A stretch of DNA of 64,000 bases from Emcibacteraceae bacterium (GCA_021774795.1 JAJFIR010000036.1:62001-126000), one strand, 5' to 3'. Shown: positions 51,772-61,488, counted from the first letter of the stretch. The notes: generated by a model not told the origin, from the letters alone. Program-made: numbers and translations.

Positions 51772-52452
51772 GTGGAATATAAGTTGTCTAAGATGATAAA
51801 TATGCCGGTGATCTGGTCTGGCCCAAAAAGTGCAGATAATCTGATTATTCTGGCTCACGGAGCTGGTGCCCCTATGGATACGGATGTCATGAATTTTTTC
51901 GCAGACACGTTAGCGGAACAATCCATTCGTGTTTTGAGGTTTGAATTTCCATACATGGCTCTTCGAAGAGAAGGTAATGGTAGACGTCCCCCAAACCCAC
52001 AAGATATTTTATTGACGTCATGGCGCCAAATCATTGAAGAATGTAGGCTCTCTCACGAAGGCCCCATCTATATTGGGGGCAAATCAATGGGAGGTCGCAT
52101 GGCAACGATGATTGCCGATGAAGAGGACGTTCAGGGAGCCTTCTGCCTGGGTTATCCATTCTATGCCCCCGGCAAGGAAGATAAGCCCAGAATAGAACAT
52201 CTCTTAACTTTAAAGACACCAACGTTAATTTTGCAGGGTGAGAGAGACGTGATGGGGTCTAAAGAAGTTGTATCAAAATATCAACTGTCCAACAGAATAA
52301 ATATTCATTGGCTCAACGATGGTGATCATAGCTTTAAGCCGAGGAAGAAGTCCGAATATACCGAGGACGGCAATCTAGACGAAGGATTAAATGAAATGAA
52401 GAATTTTATCCAATCTCTGTCACCAAACTCGGGACATCCTAAAAAAGCTTGA
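51772..52452 (+). CDS. Alpha/beta hydrolase, KANL3/TEX30-like family
   Basis: Predicted serine hydrolase, 226 residues, possibly starting at GTG 51772, with no distinct ribosome binding site. H-G-A-G-A-P-M is the oxyanion loop near residue 30. The nucleophile is in G-K-S-M-G-G near residue 106, the acid in Q-G-E-R-D near 161, and the histidine in D-G-D-H-S-F near 188. A K-P-R-K-K segment follows the histidine, as in the dienelactone-hydrolase-like TEX30 group. The substrate is unknown. It ends the apparent tsaD-gpsA-yciI-Rieske-hydrolase operon, ahead of metK. Confidence 0.87.
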   Translation: MEYKLSKMINMPVIWSGPKSADNLIILAHGAGAPMDTDVMNFFADTLAEQSIRVLRFEFPYMALRREGNGRRPPNPQDILLTSWRQIIEECRLSHEGPIYIGGKSMGGRMATMIADEEDVQGAFCLGYPFYAPGKEDKPRIEHLLTLKTPTLILQGERDVMGSKEVVSKYQLSNRINIHWLNDGDHSFKPRKKSEYTEDGNLDEGLNEMKNFIQSLSPNSGHPKKA

Positions 52453-52490
52453 TTTTATCAAATATGCAGGATATTAATCGGCGTTAACGA

Positions 52491-52512
52491 TATATAAAGA
52501 TTTCTTTATATA
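52491..52512 (+). repeat. Perfect 10-bp stem hairpin in the metK leader
   Basis: TATATAAAGA and TCTTTATATA are exactly complementary around a two-nt centre. The element ends 39 nt before the metK GTG. No poly-T follows, so it is not a terminator. It does not resemble a SAM riboswitch class I know. It could be an operator palindrome or an mRNA-protecting stem. Confidence 0.6.
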
Positions 52513-52551
52513 ATGGTTTTGTTTTTAAAATCACGACGTAGGAGCATTAAA

Positions 52552-53718
52552 GTGAGCAGAAATAGTTATTTATTTACCAGTGAGTCAGTTTCAGAAGGTC
52601 ATCCAGATAAAGTATCTGACCGGATATCGGACGCAATCGTTGATCGGTTTTTGGCTGCTGAGCAAGAATCGCGTGTTGCGGTTGAAACGTTAACGACGAC
52701 AAATAAGGTTGTTTTGGCTGGTGAAGTTCGGGGGCCTGCGAGCGTTACCAATGAAGTAATGGAAGAAGCTGCGCGAAACGCTGTTCGTGAAATTGGCTAT
52801 GAGCAAGACGGCTTTCACTGGCAAAATATGGATGTTGAAATTTTGGTTCACGGGCAATCAAGCGATATTGCAATGGGCGTTGATGCGTCCGGAAATAAAG
52901 ATGAGGGGGCTGGTGACCAGGGCATTATGTTTGGTTATGCTACAAATGAAACTGCGTCTTTGATGCCGGCGACTTTGGATTTTTCTCATAGAATTTTAAA
53001 ATCCATGGCGGCTGCTCGTCATAGTGATGAGGTAAGTGACCTTGGCCCCGATTCGAAAAGCCAGGTAACGCTGAGATACGAAAATGGCAAGCCGGTTACG
53101 GCTACGTCAGTTGTTGTATCCACTCAACATGGCGCGGATGTAAGCCAAGAACGCGTTCGTGAACTGGTTATGTCCCACATCGAAAATATTTTACCTGACG
53201 GCTGGATGCCTGCTGCGGATGAGCTTTATATTAATCCAACGGGACAGTTTATTATTGGTGGTCCCGACGGTGACGCTGGTTTAACGGGCCGTAAAATCAT
53301 TGTTGATACTTACGGTGGGGCAGCACAGCATGGCGGCGGTGCCTTTTCTGGTAAAGACCCTACGAAAGTGGACCGTTCAGCGGCGTATGCCACACGCTAT
53401 CTTGCTAAAAATGTTGTTGCAGCAGGACTGGCCTCCCGCTGTACTATTCAGCTTGCCTATGCGATTGGTGTATCAAAACCGCTTTCCCTTTATGTTGATT
53501 TTCATCAAACGGGTAACGTTGACCCGGCAAAAGTGGAAAGTGTTCTGGCAGATGTCATGGATTTAAGCCCTAGGGGTATTCGTGAGCATCTCGGACTTAA
53601 TAAACCTATTTATGAACGTACCGCCGCATACGGCCATTTCGGAAGAGAGCCAGAAGCCGACGGTGGGTTTTCTTGGGAAAAACTTGATTTAGTTGATGCA
53701 TTAAAGGCGGAATTCTAA
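52552..53718 (+). CDS. metK: S-adenosylmethionine synthase
   Basis: Makes SAM from methionine and ATP; cytoplasmic tetramer, 388 residues. The start is GTG at 52552, fixed by AGGAG seven nt upstream; an in-frame ATG at 52513 lies inside the leader hairpin region and lacks a site. Motifs: [13 protein letters not shown] near residue 8, [11 protein letters not shown] near 123 and [16 protein letters not shown] near 262. The upstream palindrome may control it. trmB follows after 38 nt. Confidence 0.97.
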   Translation: MSRNSYLFTSESVSEGHPDKVSDRISDAIVDRFLAAEQESRVAVETLTTTNKVVLAGEVRGPASVTNEVMEEAARNAVREIGYEQDGFHWQNMDVEILVHGQSSDIAMGVDASGNKDEGAGDQGIMFGYATNETASLMPATLDFSHRILKSMAAARHSDEVSDLGPDSKSQVTLRYENGKPVTATSVVVSTQHGADVSQERVRELVMSHIENILPDGWMPAADELYINPTGQFIIGGPDGDAGLTGRKIIVDTYGGAAQHGGGAFSGKDPTKVDRSAAYATRYLAKNVVAAGLASRCTIQLAYAIGVSKPLSLYVDFHQTGNVDPAKVESVLADVMDLSPRGIREHLGLNKPIYERTAAYGHFGREPEADGGFSWEKLDLVDALKAEF

Positions 53719-53756
53719 TATTCATCTATAAAATTCAATAAGACGATTTTGGATAG

Positions 53757-54470
53757 ATGAAGAATTTAGAAAATATACAGGGCAGCCGGTTTTACGGCCG
53801 CCGACAAAGCAAGCCACTCAAAAAATCAAGCGCGACACGATTAAAGAAATATTTTCCAATATATTCTGTGGTGCTGCCTGAGGATGGTTTGCTCGATTAT
53901 CAGAAACTCTTTTCACATAATCCTGATGAAATTTGGCTCGAAATTGGATTTGGTAAAGGGGAGCATCTCAAAGAGCAAGCGAAATCAAATCCGCATATCG
54001 GAATTTTGGGGTGTGAACCGTTTATAAACGGTGTTTCCGGTCTGGTGGATCATATTCACAAGGAAAATTTATCCAATGTAAGGTTTTTTATGGACGATGC
54101 CCGCCTGTTAATGGATGCATTGCCGGACGCAAGTATATCGCGGGTTTTTATATTATTTCCTGATCCGTGGCCAAAAAAAAGACACCATAAGCGTCGCGTT
54201 GTCTGCGCCGGGAACTTGAAGGTAATCAGCCGAATATTAAAGGACGGAGCAGAATTACGAATTGCAACGGATCATCAGGATTATCGCCGCTGGATTTTAG
54301 CCCGACTGCTGGAAAATAGCGATTTTACATGGCAAGCGGATGGACCGGAAAACTGGCATAAAAGATCGGCAGACTGGCCTGCGACTAGGTACGAACAAAA
54401 AGCACTGGAAGCAGGAAGAAAAAGTGCATATATGACTTTTATCCGCACGTCAAGAAAGCAAGTTGCATAA
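53757..54470 (+). CDS. trmB: tRNA (guanine-46-N7)-methyltransferase
   Basis: SAM-dependent enzyme making m7G46 in the tRNA variable loop, 237 residues. The SAM site W-L-E-I-G-F-G-K-G-E-H is near residue 61. The catalytic P-D-P-W-P-K-K-R-H-H-K-R-R is near residue 136, and the C-terminal T-R-Y-E-Q-K-A-L-E-A-G segment is standard. It follows metK, its methyl-donor supplier. It is separated from rimP by a terminator-containing leader. Confidence 0.95.
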   Translation: MKNLENIQGSRFYGRRQSKPLKKSSATRLKKYFPIYSVVLPEDGLLDYQKLFSHNPDEIWLEIGFGKGEHLKEQAKSNPHIGILGCEPFINGVSGLVDHIHKENLSNVRFFMDDARLLMDALPDASISRVFILFPDPWPKKRHHKRRVVCAGNLKVISRILKDGAELRIATDHQDYRRWILARLLENSDFTWQADGPENWHKRSADWPATRYEQKALEAGRKSAYMTFIRTSRKQVA

Positions 54471-54585
54471 AGCGATAATTGGATAATTGCATTGTCTATT
54501 ATAAGGAAGCAATAAAGAACTTGAAGTTCCTATATTTTTCGCTATATATATAGATATCCGAATCACATAAAATAAAAATTTTGGT

Positions 54586-54616
54586 GCGGGCAAGTGTTTC
54601 ACTGGCCTGCTTTTTT
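54586..54616 (+). terminator. Intrinsic terminator in the trmB-rimP gap (rimP leader)
   Basis: The stem GCGGGC-x-AGTG / CACT-x-GCCTGC has a three-nt loop and is followed by six T. It lies 33 nt upstream of the rimP ATG. It may simply end the metK-trmB transcript. It is also the position where rimP-nusA operons carry leader attenuators, so readthrough control of the operon is possible. Confidence 0.82.
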
Positions 54617-54648
54617 GTTTGTAAAAAGCGTGTGTAAGAAAGTAAAAG

Positions 54649-55149
54649 ATGTCGTCATTGCTGACTGATAAAATTACCGTACTTATAGAACCGACGATCG
54701 AAGCGTTGGGCTATGAATTGGTGCGGGTTCAACTATTTAGCTCACCGCGCGGTGGTCCGTCGACATTACAAGTTATGGCCGAAGCATCGGATGGTACGAT
54801 GACGGTTGAAGCATGCGCAAAAATTAGCCGGGAAATATCTGTCATTTTGGATGTAGATGATCCCATTAATACAGAATATGTATTAGAAGTGAGTTCGCCC
54901 GGCATGGACCGCCCTCTCACCCGCTTAAAAGATTTTGTTAATTACGCAGGTTACGAGACTAAAGTAGAGATGTCGGAAGCAGTAAGTCAAAGGCGCCGCT
55001 ACCGCGGAAAATTATTGGGTGTGGAAAAAGAATTAATATTAATGGATGTTGAAGGTGAAGTGGTGAAATTGAATTTCACGGATATCCAAAAAGCAAAGTT
55101 GGTAATGACCGATGATTTGGTGGCGGCCGCAAGCGCAAGACCATCTTAA
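54649..55149 (+). CDS. rimP: Ribosome maturation factor RimP
   Basis: Helps 30S subunit maturation, 166 residues. The N-terminal alpha/beta domain (residues about 10-90) shows L-G-Y-E-L-V-R-V, then D-P-I-N-T-E-Y-V-L-E-V-S-S-P-G near residue 78. The C-terminal SH3-like domain follows P-G-M-D-R-P-L to about residue 160. It is the first gene of the rimP-nusA-ylxR-infB-rbfA-truB-rpsO-pnp operon. A strong terminator lies just upstream and a perfect stem-loop just downstream. Confidence 0.95.
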   Translation: MSSLLTDKITVLIEPTIEALGYELVRVQLFSSPRGGPSTLQVMAEASDGTMTVEACAKISREISVILDVDDPINTEYVLEVSSPGMDRPLTRLKDFVNYAGYETKVEMSEAVSQRRRYRGKLLGVEKELILMDVEGEVVKLNFTDIQKAKLVMTDDLVAAASARPS

Positions 55150-55178
55150 TAATAGCATTACTATAAAATAGAGCATGA

Positions 55179-55204
55179 TATAATAATCCTGTGGGATTAT
55201 TATA
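55179..55204 (+). repeat. Perfect 11-bp stem-loop between rimP and nusA
   Basis: TATAATAATCC and GGATTATTATA pair completely around a TGTG loop. There is no following T-run. The hairpin ends 21 nt before the nusA ATG. It could be an RNase III processing site or a NusA-sensitive pause. Confidence 0.6.
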
Positions 55205-55225
55205 GAGATATTGGAGCTTAAGAGT

Positions 55226-56800
55226 ATGACAGCAGTAAGCGCAAACAGATTGGAACTTTTACAGATTTCTGATGCCGTAGCACGCGAGAAAAACATCGAT
55301 AAGGAAATTGTTCTCGGGGCGATGGAAGAGGCGATCCAGAAAGCGGCGCGTTCGCGCTACGGCATGGAAAACGAAATTAAAGCTCTTATTGACAGAAAAA
55401 CAGGGGATATCAAATTATACCGCGTCCTCGAGGTGGTCGAGAATGTAGAGAACCATTCGACAGAAATTACTGTTGAGGATGCGGGACAATATAAGGACGA
55501 TGCCGCCGTAGGAGATATTTTGGCTGACGAGCTTCCGGCAATTGACTTTGGTCGTGTGGCCGCGCAGACAGCGAAACAAGTGATTGTTCAAAAAGTCCGT
55601 GAAGCAGAAAGAGCCCGTCAATTTGACGAATATAAAGATAAAATTGGTGATTTGATTAATGGAATTGTCAAGCGTGTTGAATACGGAAATGTTATTGTTG
55701 ATTTAGGTAACGCAGAAGCCATTATTAGGCGCGATCAATTGATCCCAAGAGAACACATTCGTAACGGTGAGAGGGTTCGTGCCATTATATTGGATGTTCG
55801 CGAAGAACCACGCGGACCACAAATATTCTTGTCGCGTAGCCACCCTGACTTTATGGCAAAATTATTCGCAGGGGAAGTTCCGGAAATTTATGACGGCGTA
55901 ATTGGCATTGTTGCGGTAAGTCGTGACCCGGGCAGCAGAGCAAAGATTGCTGTTACAAGTAACGATCCCAGCATTGATCCTGTAGGCGCCTGCGTCGGTA
56001 TGCGCGGTAGTCGAGTTCAAGCCGTTGTAGAAGAACTGCAAGGTGAAAAAATTGATATAATTCAATGGTCACCGGACCCGGCGACATTTATAATTCGCGC
56101 GCTTGCACCTGCAAATGTATCCAAAGTGGTAATCGACGAAGAAGCATCAAGAATGGATGTCGTTGTAGGTGAAGATCAGTTAAGTCTCGCTATTGGTCGT
56201 CGTGGTCAAAATGTACGGTTGGCGTCTCAGTTAACTGAATGGCAAGTTGATATTATGACGGAAGCAGATGAAAGTGAACGCCGTCAAGCCGAATATAAGG
56301 AAAGAAGTGAATTATTCATGAACCAATTGGACGTGGATGAGACGCTTGCATTATTACTTGTTGGCGAAGGATTTCGCAACCTGGAAGAAGTAGCCTACGT
56401 CGCAGCAGATGAGTTTGCCGGTATCGAAGGTTTTGATATGGCACTGGTTGAGGAGTTGCAGTCACGTGCCCGAGAAGCGCTCAGTTCCATTGATCTTGAG
56501 GCGGAAGGTAAGCGAAAGGAAATTGGTGTTGAAGATGAATTGACAACAATTGACGGGCTTACACTTCCGATGTTGGTTACGTTAGGTGAAGCGGGGATTA
56601 AAACGTTGGATGATCTTGGTGACCTTGCGGGTGATGAACTTACGAGCAAAGAAGATGGATTGCTGCGTAACTATGATTTGAGCATTGACAAAGCTAATGA
56701 GATAATTATGGCTGCGCGAGCCCATTGGTTTGAAGATGAAAAGACAGAGGAAACAAGTGAAAAAGCATCTGAAGAAGTAGTTTCTGAACAAGTGGAATAG
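55226..56800 (+). CDS. nusA: Transcription termination/antitermination factor NusA
   Basis: RNA polymerase pausing and termination factor, about 524 residues. The N-terminal polymerase-binding domain (residues about 5-125) begins L-L-Q-I-S-D-A-V-A-R-E-K. The S1 domain is about 130-195, KH1 and KH2 about 200-345 (R-D-P-G-S-R-A-K-I and A-I-G-R-R-G-Q-N-V-R-L-A), and two C-terminal helical acidic repeats follow to residue 500. The ATG at 55226 has GGAG nine nt upstream; a TTG 15 nt earlier is less likely. Second gene of the operon, 76 nt after rimP. Confidence 0.96.
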   Translation: MTAVSANRLELLQISDAVAREKNIDKEIVLGAMEEAIQKAARSRYGMENEIKALIDRKTGDIKLYRVLEVVENVENHSTEITVEDAGQYKDDAAVGDILADELPAIDFGRVAAQTAKQVIVQKVREAERARQFDEYKDKIGDLINGIVKRVEYGNVIVDLGNAEAIIRRDQLIPREHIRNGERVRAIILDVREEPRGPQIFLSRSHPDFMAKLFAGEVPEIYDGVIGIVAVSRDPGSRAKIAVTSNDPSIDPVGACVGMRGSRVQAVVEELQGEKIDIIQWSPDPATFIIRALAPANVSKVVIDEEASRMDVVVGEDQLSLAIGRRGQNVRLASQLTEWQVDIMTEADESERRQAEYKERSELFMNQLDVDETLALLLVGEGFRNLEEVAYVAADEFAGIEGFDMALVEELQSRAREALSSIDLEAEGKRKEIGVEDELTTIDGLTLPMLVTLGEAGIKTLDDLGDLAGDELTSKEDGLLRNYDLSIDKANEIIMAARAHWFEDEKTEETSEKASEEVVSEQVE

Positions 56801-56811
56801 GATTATGAGAT

Positions 56812-57471
56812 TTGGCCAAAGAAATAAGAAGACGAAAATGTTTGGTCACTAGGGAGGTATATCCTTCTTATGAATTAATTCGTTTCGTTTGTATGCCGGA
56901 CGGAACAATTGTTCCGGATGTGGCGGCAAAACTTCCCGGCAGGGGATGTTGGGTTTATGCAAAGCGGAAAATTTTGGAAGAGGCTATAAAGGATAAAATA
57001 TTTTTAGGGTTTGGTCATCAGGTGCTTTCAATCAAGAAAAAAAAGACTAGTGACATAGAGGAACTTGAAGAGGTAGACGATAAGAATATAAAAAATAGAA
57101 GGGTTATGGTTGCAGACGATCTGCCGGACCTGGTTGAGAAACTGTTGCTAAAGCGTTGTTTGGAGTTTTTAGGGCTCGCAAATCGAGCTGGAAATGTAAT
57201 CTCTGGTTTCGAAAAAGTAAGGGCAACGTTGAAAAGTGGTAAGACAAAAGTTTTACTGACGGCGTGTGATGGTGCTGAAAATGGACGCAGTAAAATGTGT
57301 CAAGGGCTTGATGATTTGAAAGTAGTGGATATTTTCACACGTGAAGATCTAAGTCGTTCTAACGGACTTGATAATGCTGTACATTTAGCCTTACTGCCCG
57401 GTGGGATAACGAAAAGTTTATTGCGAGAAATTTCTCGTTATAAACGGTGTAGAAAAACAGTTATAAATTGA
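56812..57471 (+). CDS. YlxR-type RNA-binding protein fused to an L7Ae-like domain
   Basis: 219 residues. The N-terminal DUF448/YlxR domain has R-R-K-C-L-V-T-R-E and L-P-G-R-G-C-W-V-Y near residue 41. The C-terminal ribosomal L7Ae-like domain has L-G-L-A-N-R-A-G-N-V-I-S-G-F near residue 120. YlxR and an L7Ae-like protein are separate genes in Gram-positives but fused in Alphaproteobacteria. Translation starts at TTG 56812 with AGGA nine nt upstream; no in-frame ATG fits. It lies between nusA (11-nt gap) and infB. Confidence 0.93.
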   Translation: MAKEIRRRKCLVTREVYPSYELIRFVCMPDGTIVPDVAAKLPGRGCWVYAKRKILEEAIKDKIFLGFGHQVLSIKKKKTSDIEELEEVDDKNIKNRRVMVADDLPDLVEKLLLKRCLEFLGLANRAGNVISGFEKVRATLKSGKTKVLLTACDGAENGRSKMCQGLDDLKVVDIFTREDLSRSNGLDNAVHLALLPGGITKSLLREISRYKRCRKTVIN

Positions 57472-57528
57472 AGCCAATCTTTCTTTTTTATGTTAAAAAG
57501 AGTAGAAAAGTTTTAAAGGCGATAAAGA

Positions 57529-60078
57529 ATGAGTGACGATAAAAACAAAAAAACACCTTTGTCTACTTCTGGGCGTAAAACGCTCCAGATGAAACCTGCG
57601 GGTGCGCCCGGCGCGGGCACGTCAAGTGCTGGTGTCGTGGTCCATGTGAAAAAGAAACTTCACATTCCGGGCCAGAAGCCCGTAGCTGAAGCAAAACTCA
57701 CTTCGCCGAACTCTATTTTTAAAACACCGTTTGATAGTGCTAAAAAGAAGGAATCTCCACGACCGGTAGCGGACGAGAAACCTTTAGGAGGATTATCGGA
57801 AAGCGAACGAGAAAATCGTGCCAAAGTACTCGAAAATGCACAAAAAGATAGCGAAATAAAAGCAAAAAGGGTGGCTGATGAAGCAAAACGCAAAGCCGTT
57901 GAAAATGCGGCCCAGGCAGAACGATTGGCAAGTGAAGCGAAGGAAAATAAAGATACGGCACCAGTTGAAGTAGCCCCTAAGACCGAAATTGATGAGGCCA
58001 AACGTCTCGCTGACCTTGAGCTGAAAAAGCAAAAGGAAGAGGAAGCCGCTAAAATAACAGAAGCGGAAGCTGTTGCAGCTAAGTTGGCTTCCGGGCTACC
58101 AGCCAAAGCAAAAGAACCAACCAAGAAAGCAGAAGTCAAGAAAGTTGAACCAAAACGCGAAGAAGTTAAGAAAAACCGTATGGATGAACATCGTCGCCGT
58201 AGCGGCAGGTTGACTGTAACACAAGCACTTTCTGGGAATTTAGACCGCCAACGTAGCCTGGCTTCACTTAAACGCAAGCAAGCTAAAGAAAAAAGACAAA
58301 GTGGTTTGGTTGAGCCAGCAAAGAAATTATATCGTGAAGTGATTGTGCCAGATAATATCACGGTGGCCGAACTCGCAAATAGAATGACGGAAAAAACCAA
58401 TGATGTAATTCGGGCCCTTATGAAAATGGGGGTTATGTCCGGTGCTGGTGATAATGTAGACCACGATGTCGCCGAACTAATTGTTGAAGAATTTGGCCAT
58501 AAATTAAAACGCATTAGTGCGTCCGATGTTGAAATTGATCTCGTAGGCATCGAAGATGCGGAAACAGATTTGCAGTCTCGCGCGCCTGTTGTCACGGTTA
58601 TGGGGCACGTTGATCACGGTAAAACATCGATATTAGACGCGCTCAGAAAATCCAGTGTAACTGACGGGGAAGCGGGCGGTATTACGCAGCATATTGGCGC
58701 GTACCAGATCAAAGTTTCCAGTGGTGATAAAATTACCTTCCTTGATACGCCTGGTCATGCAGCGTTTACCGCGATGCGGGCCCGCGGAGCACAAGTAACC
58801 GATATCGTCGTGCTTGTTGTAGCCGCAGATGATGGAATTATGCCACAAACCATTGAAGCCATTAGTCATGCAAAAGCAGCAGAAGTTCCGATTATTGTTG
58901 CTATTAATAAAATGGATGCTCCCGGAGCGAACCCAACGAAAGTAAGGCAGGGTCTGCTTCAACAAGAGGTTTTTGTGGAAAGCATGGGCGGCGAGATTTT
59001 AGATGTTGAGGTATCAGCCAAGGAAGGCACTGGACTTGATAAGCTGGAAGAAGCAATCCTATTGCAAGCTGAGCTTAGCGACCTTAAAGCAAATCCAGAT
59101 CGCAATGCCAGCGGGGTGGTTGTTGAGGCTAAGCTCGATAAAGGCCGTGGTCCGGTTGCAACGTTGATTGTGCAGCGCGGTACACTTAAAGTTGGTGACA
59201 TTATTGTCGCAGGACCCAGTTGGGGTCGCGTACGGGCATTGGTTGATGACCGTGGGTCGCAATTAAAAGAAGCAGCACCGTCGATGCCGGTTGAAATACT
59301 GGGTCTTGATAATGCGCCTGGCGCAGGGGATGACTTTGTTGTTGTTGAAGACGAAGCAAAAGCGCGGAGCGTTGTAGATTTTAGACTGAATAGAATTAAA
59401 GATGACAAGAACAAAGTTCCGGAAGCAAGCCTTGAAAATATGTTTGATAAGCTTAAAGAAGCCGAAATTTCGACCGTTCCGATTTTACTAAAAGCAGATG
59501 TTCAAGGCTCGGTCGGTGCTATAGTTTCATCATTAGAGCAGCTGAACACAGATGAAGTTAAGTGTAAAATCGTTCATAGCGGTGTGGGCGGTATTAATGA
59601 GACAGATATCGGGTTGGCGGTTGCGACGGGATCACCAGTAATTGGATTTAACGTTCGGGCTAGCCGAAATGCTGCCGACCTGGCGCATAAAGAAGGTGTG
59701 GAAATTCGTTATTATTCAATCATTTATGATTTGATAGACGATATTAAAGCCGTAATGTCCGGTCTTCTTGCCCCTGAGATCAAAGAAACTATTTTAGGCA
59801 CGGCAGAAATACTCGATATCTTCAATGCTGGCAAAGGAAAGGCTGCGGGCTGTTTAATTACTAGCGGCGTAGTTAGACAAGGAGCGAAGGCGAGATTGCT
59901 TCGGGATGATACGGTCGTATATGAGGGCGATCTTGGCTCACTTCGTCGTTTCAAAGATGCCGTTAAGGAAGTTGAATCTGGTGTTGAATGCGGAATGAAT
60001 TTCGTTAACTATAATGACCTGAAGGTGGGCGATGTTATCGAATGTTATGAAGTGGAAGAAATCGAACGCAATCTGTAA
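57529..60078 (+). CDS. infB: Translation initiation factor IF-2
   Basis: GTPase that delivers initiator tRNA to the 30S subunit, 849 residues. The first 270 residues are a lysine-, glutamate- and alanine-rich disordered and helical extension. IF2N lies near residues 275-330. The G domain follows with G-H-V-D-H-G-K-T near residue 359, D-T-P-G-H-A-A-F near 405 and N-K-M-D near 461. The C-terminal beta barrel and tRNA-binding domains end at about 845. In the operon between ylxR and rbfA. Confidence 0.97.
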   Translation: MSDDKNKKTPLSTSGRKTLQMKPAGAPGAGTSSAGVVVHVKKKLHIPGQKPVAEAKLTSPNSIFKTPFDSAKKKESPRPVADEKPLGGLSESERENRAKVLENAQKDSEIKAKRVADEAKRKAVENAAQAERLASEAKENKDTAPVEVAPKTEIDEAKRLADLELKKQKEEEAAKITEAEAVAAKLASGLPAKAKEPTKKAEVKKVEPKREEVKKNRMDEHRRRSGRLTVTQALSGNLDRQRSLASLKRKQAKEKRQSGLVEPAKKLYREVIVPDNITVAELANRMTEKTNDVIRALMKMGVMSGAGDNVDHDVAELIVEEFGHKLKRISASDVEIDLVGIEDAETDLQSRAPVVTVMGHVDHGKTSILDALRKSSVTDGEAGGITQHIGAYQIKVSSGDKITFLDTPGHAAFTAMRARGAQVTDIVVLVVAADDGIMPQTIEAISHAKAAEVPIIVAINKMDAPGANPTKVRQGLLQQEVFVESMGGEILDVEVSAKEGTGLDKLEEAILLQAELSDLKANPDRNASGVVVEAKLDKGRGPVATLIVQRGTLKVGDIIVAGPSWGRVRALVDDRGSQLKEAAPSMPVEILGLDNAPGAGDDFVVVEDEAKARSVVDFRLNRIKDDKNKVPEASLENMFDKLKEAEISTVPILLKADVQGSVGAIVSSLEQLNTDEVKCKIVHSGVGGINETDIGLAVATGSPVIGFNVRASRNAADLAHKEGVEIRYYSIIYDLIDDIKAVMSGLLAPEIKETILGTAEILDIFNAGKGKAAGCLITSGVVRQGAKARLLRDDTVVYEGDLGSLRRFKDAVKEVESGVECGMNFVNYNDLKVGDVIECYEVEEIERNL

Positions 60079-60098
60079 ACTGTTCGTTGAGTAATTTT

Positions 60099-60125
60099 CA
60101 GCTTCCTCTGGCACTTGGGAAGCTG
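60099..60125 (+). terminator. Terminator-like hairpin between infB and rbfA
   Basis: CAGCTTCC and GGAAGCTG pair over eight bp around an 11-nt loop, followed by TTTGCTTTT. It lies between the infB stop (60078) and the rbfA ATG (60147). The interrupted T-run suggests partial termination or an mRNA processing point rather than a full stop, because rbfA-pnp need expression. Confidence 0.6.
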
Positions 60126-60146
60126 TTTGCTTTTAAGGATTTAAAG

Positions 60147-60554
60147 ATGTCGAAATCAAAATTTGATAATTCAGCCGGCCCTAGCAATAGAATATTGAGA
60201 GTAGGCGAAAATATACGCCACGCTCTCTCAGAAATTTTGTCTCGGGGTGAGATTCGTGATACGGATTTGGATGATGTGTCCATTACCGTTACAGAAGTCC
60301 GCTGTAGTCCGGATCTGCGAAATGCAACCATATTCGTTATGCCTCTTGGCGGGATAAATATTACGGAGGTTGTCGAAGCGTTGAACCGCAATCACAGATA
60401 TGTTCGGGGTCAGCTTTCGAAAATGGTTCGTATGAAATACCTGCCAAATTTAAAATTTACCTCTGATCACAGCTTTGGTGAAGCAGATCACATTGAAGCC
60501 CTACTCAATAGTTCTCATGTGGCGCAAGATCTTAATAAAGATGAAATCGAATAA
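60147..60554 (+). CDS. rbfA: Ribosome-binding factor A
   Basis: KH-like 30S maturation factor, 135 residues. The start is the ATG at 60147 (M-S-K-S-K-F), with AAGGA correctly spaced; an in-frame start 60 nt upstream would span the hairpin. Motifs: R-V-G-E-N-I-R-H-A-L-S near residue 20, V-T-E-V-R-C-S-P-D-L-R-N-A near 51 and the F-T-S-D-H-S-F-G-E-A segment near 110. Between infB and truB (six-nt gap). Confidence 0.95.
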   Translation: MSKSKFDNSAGPSNRILRVGENIRHALSEILSRGEIRDTDLDDVSITVTEVRCSPDLRNATIFVMPLGGINITEVVEALNRNHRYVRGQLSKMVRMKYLPNLKFTSDHSFGEADHIEALLNSSHVAQDLNKDEIE

Positions 60555-60560
60555 GCGACG

Positions 60561-61469
60561 ATGGCAAGAAAACGCAAGGGTAATAAGATCGATGGCTGGA
60601 TCGTCATAGATAAGCCCTATGATATGGGGTCTACCAAAGTTGTAGGAAAATGCCGGTATCTCACAAAAGCACAAAAAGCTGGCCACGCGGGTACATTAGA
60701 TCCTCTTGCCACGGGAGTCCTGCCAATCGCTTTTGGCGAGGCAACTAAAACGATTCCCTACATAATGGATGCCAAAAAAACCTATCAATTTACCGTGACT
60801 TGGGGGGAAGAAAGAACCACCGGCGATCTGGAAGGCGAAGTCACAAACATAAGTGACCGGCGACCCTCTCGACAAGAGATACTGGAACAGATACCCGCAT
60901 TTTTAGGAGTAATTAAACAGACGCCCCCTCAATATAGTGCCATCAAAGTGAACGGCAAAAGAGCATATGACCTAGCACGTGCCGGCGGAGATTTCGAAAT
61001 CAAAGAGCGCGAAGTGGAGGTGTATTCTCTAAGCTTATTAGACGCAGCAGATGGCCATGCTTGTTTTGAGATGGAATGCTCAAAGGGGACTTATGTTCGT
61101 TCCGTCGGGCGTGATATCGCGATAAAATTAGGGACTTTTGGGTATATTTCAGCACTCACGAGGACGAAAGTAGGATCATTTGATTTGGATCACACGATTT
61201 CGCTGGAAAAGCTAGAAGAATTAGTACATAGTGCGCCGCTTGAAGAGTGGATTCTTAATGTTGTGACCGTGCTAGACGACATCTTGGCACTGGCCGTAAC
61301 AAAAGAGCAAGCAGATTTTCTTAAAAATGGTGGATTTATCTGCCGAGAAAATTTACCGCCTTCAAGTCGTATTGGCCAGACTTATAAGGCCCTTGAGGGT
61401 GATAAATTGATAGCCCTTTGTGAGCTTGACGAAGAATGTTTAAAGCCAATACGTGTATTTAATTTATAA
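60561..61469 (+). CDS. truB: tRNA pseudouridine-55 synthase
   Basis: Makes pseudouridine 55 in the T loop of tRNAs, 302 residues. The catalytic aspartate is in [11 protein letters not shown] near residue 39. T-K-T-I-P-Y near 57, P-P-Q-Y-S-A-I-K near 124 and G-T-Y-V-R-S-V-G near 177 complete the family pattern, with a C-terminal PUA-like part. It lies six nt after rbfA and 19 nt before rpsO, in the order typical of the nusA-pnp operon. Confidence 0.97.
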   Translation: MARKRKGNKIDGWIVIDKPYDMGSTKVVGKCRYLTKAQKAGHAGTLDPLATGVLPIAFGEATKTIPYIMDAKKTYQFTVTWGEERTTGDLEGEVTNISDRRPSRQEILEQIPAFLGVIKQTPPQYSAIKVNGKRAYDLARAGGDFEIKEREVEVYSLSLLDAADGHACFEMECSKGTYVRSVGRDIAIKLGTFGYISALTRTKVGSFDLDHTISLEKLEELVHSAPLEEWILNVVTVLDDILALAVTKEQADFLKNGGFICRENLPPSSRIGQTYKALEGDKLIALCELDEECLKPIRVFNL

Positions 61470-61488
61470 TTTATTTAAGGAGTTACCG

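Noticed and set aside
52453-52551. SAM riboswitch upstream of metK
   Set aside because: Only a simple palindrome is seen; the conserved cores of the SAM classes I know are not evident. A covariance search would be decisive.
54471-54648. Possible tRNA gene in the trmB-rimP gap
   Set aside because: No cloverleaf arms or T-loop sequence; the structure present is a simple hairpin plus T-run.
57660-58595. 311-codon open frame on the minus strand
   Set aside because: It is antisense to the lysine/alanine-rich N-terminal part and start of the G domain of infB, has serine-rich composition and shows no family motif.
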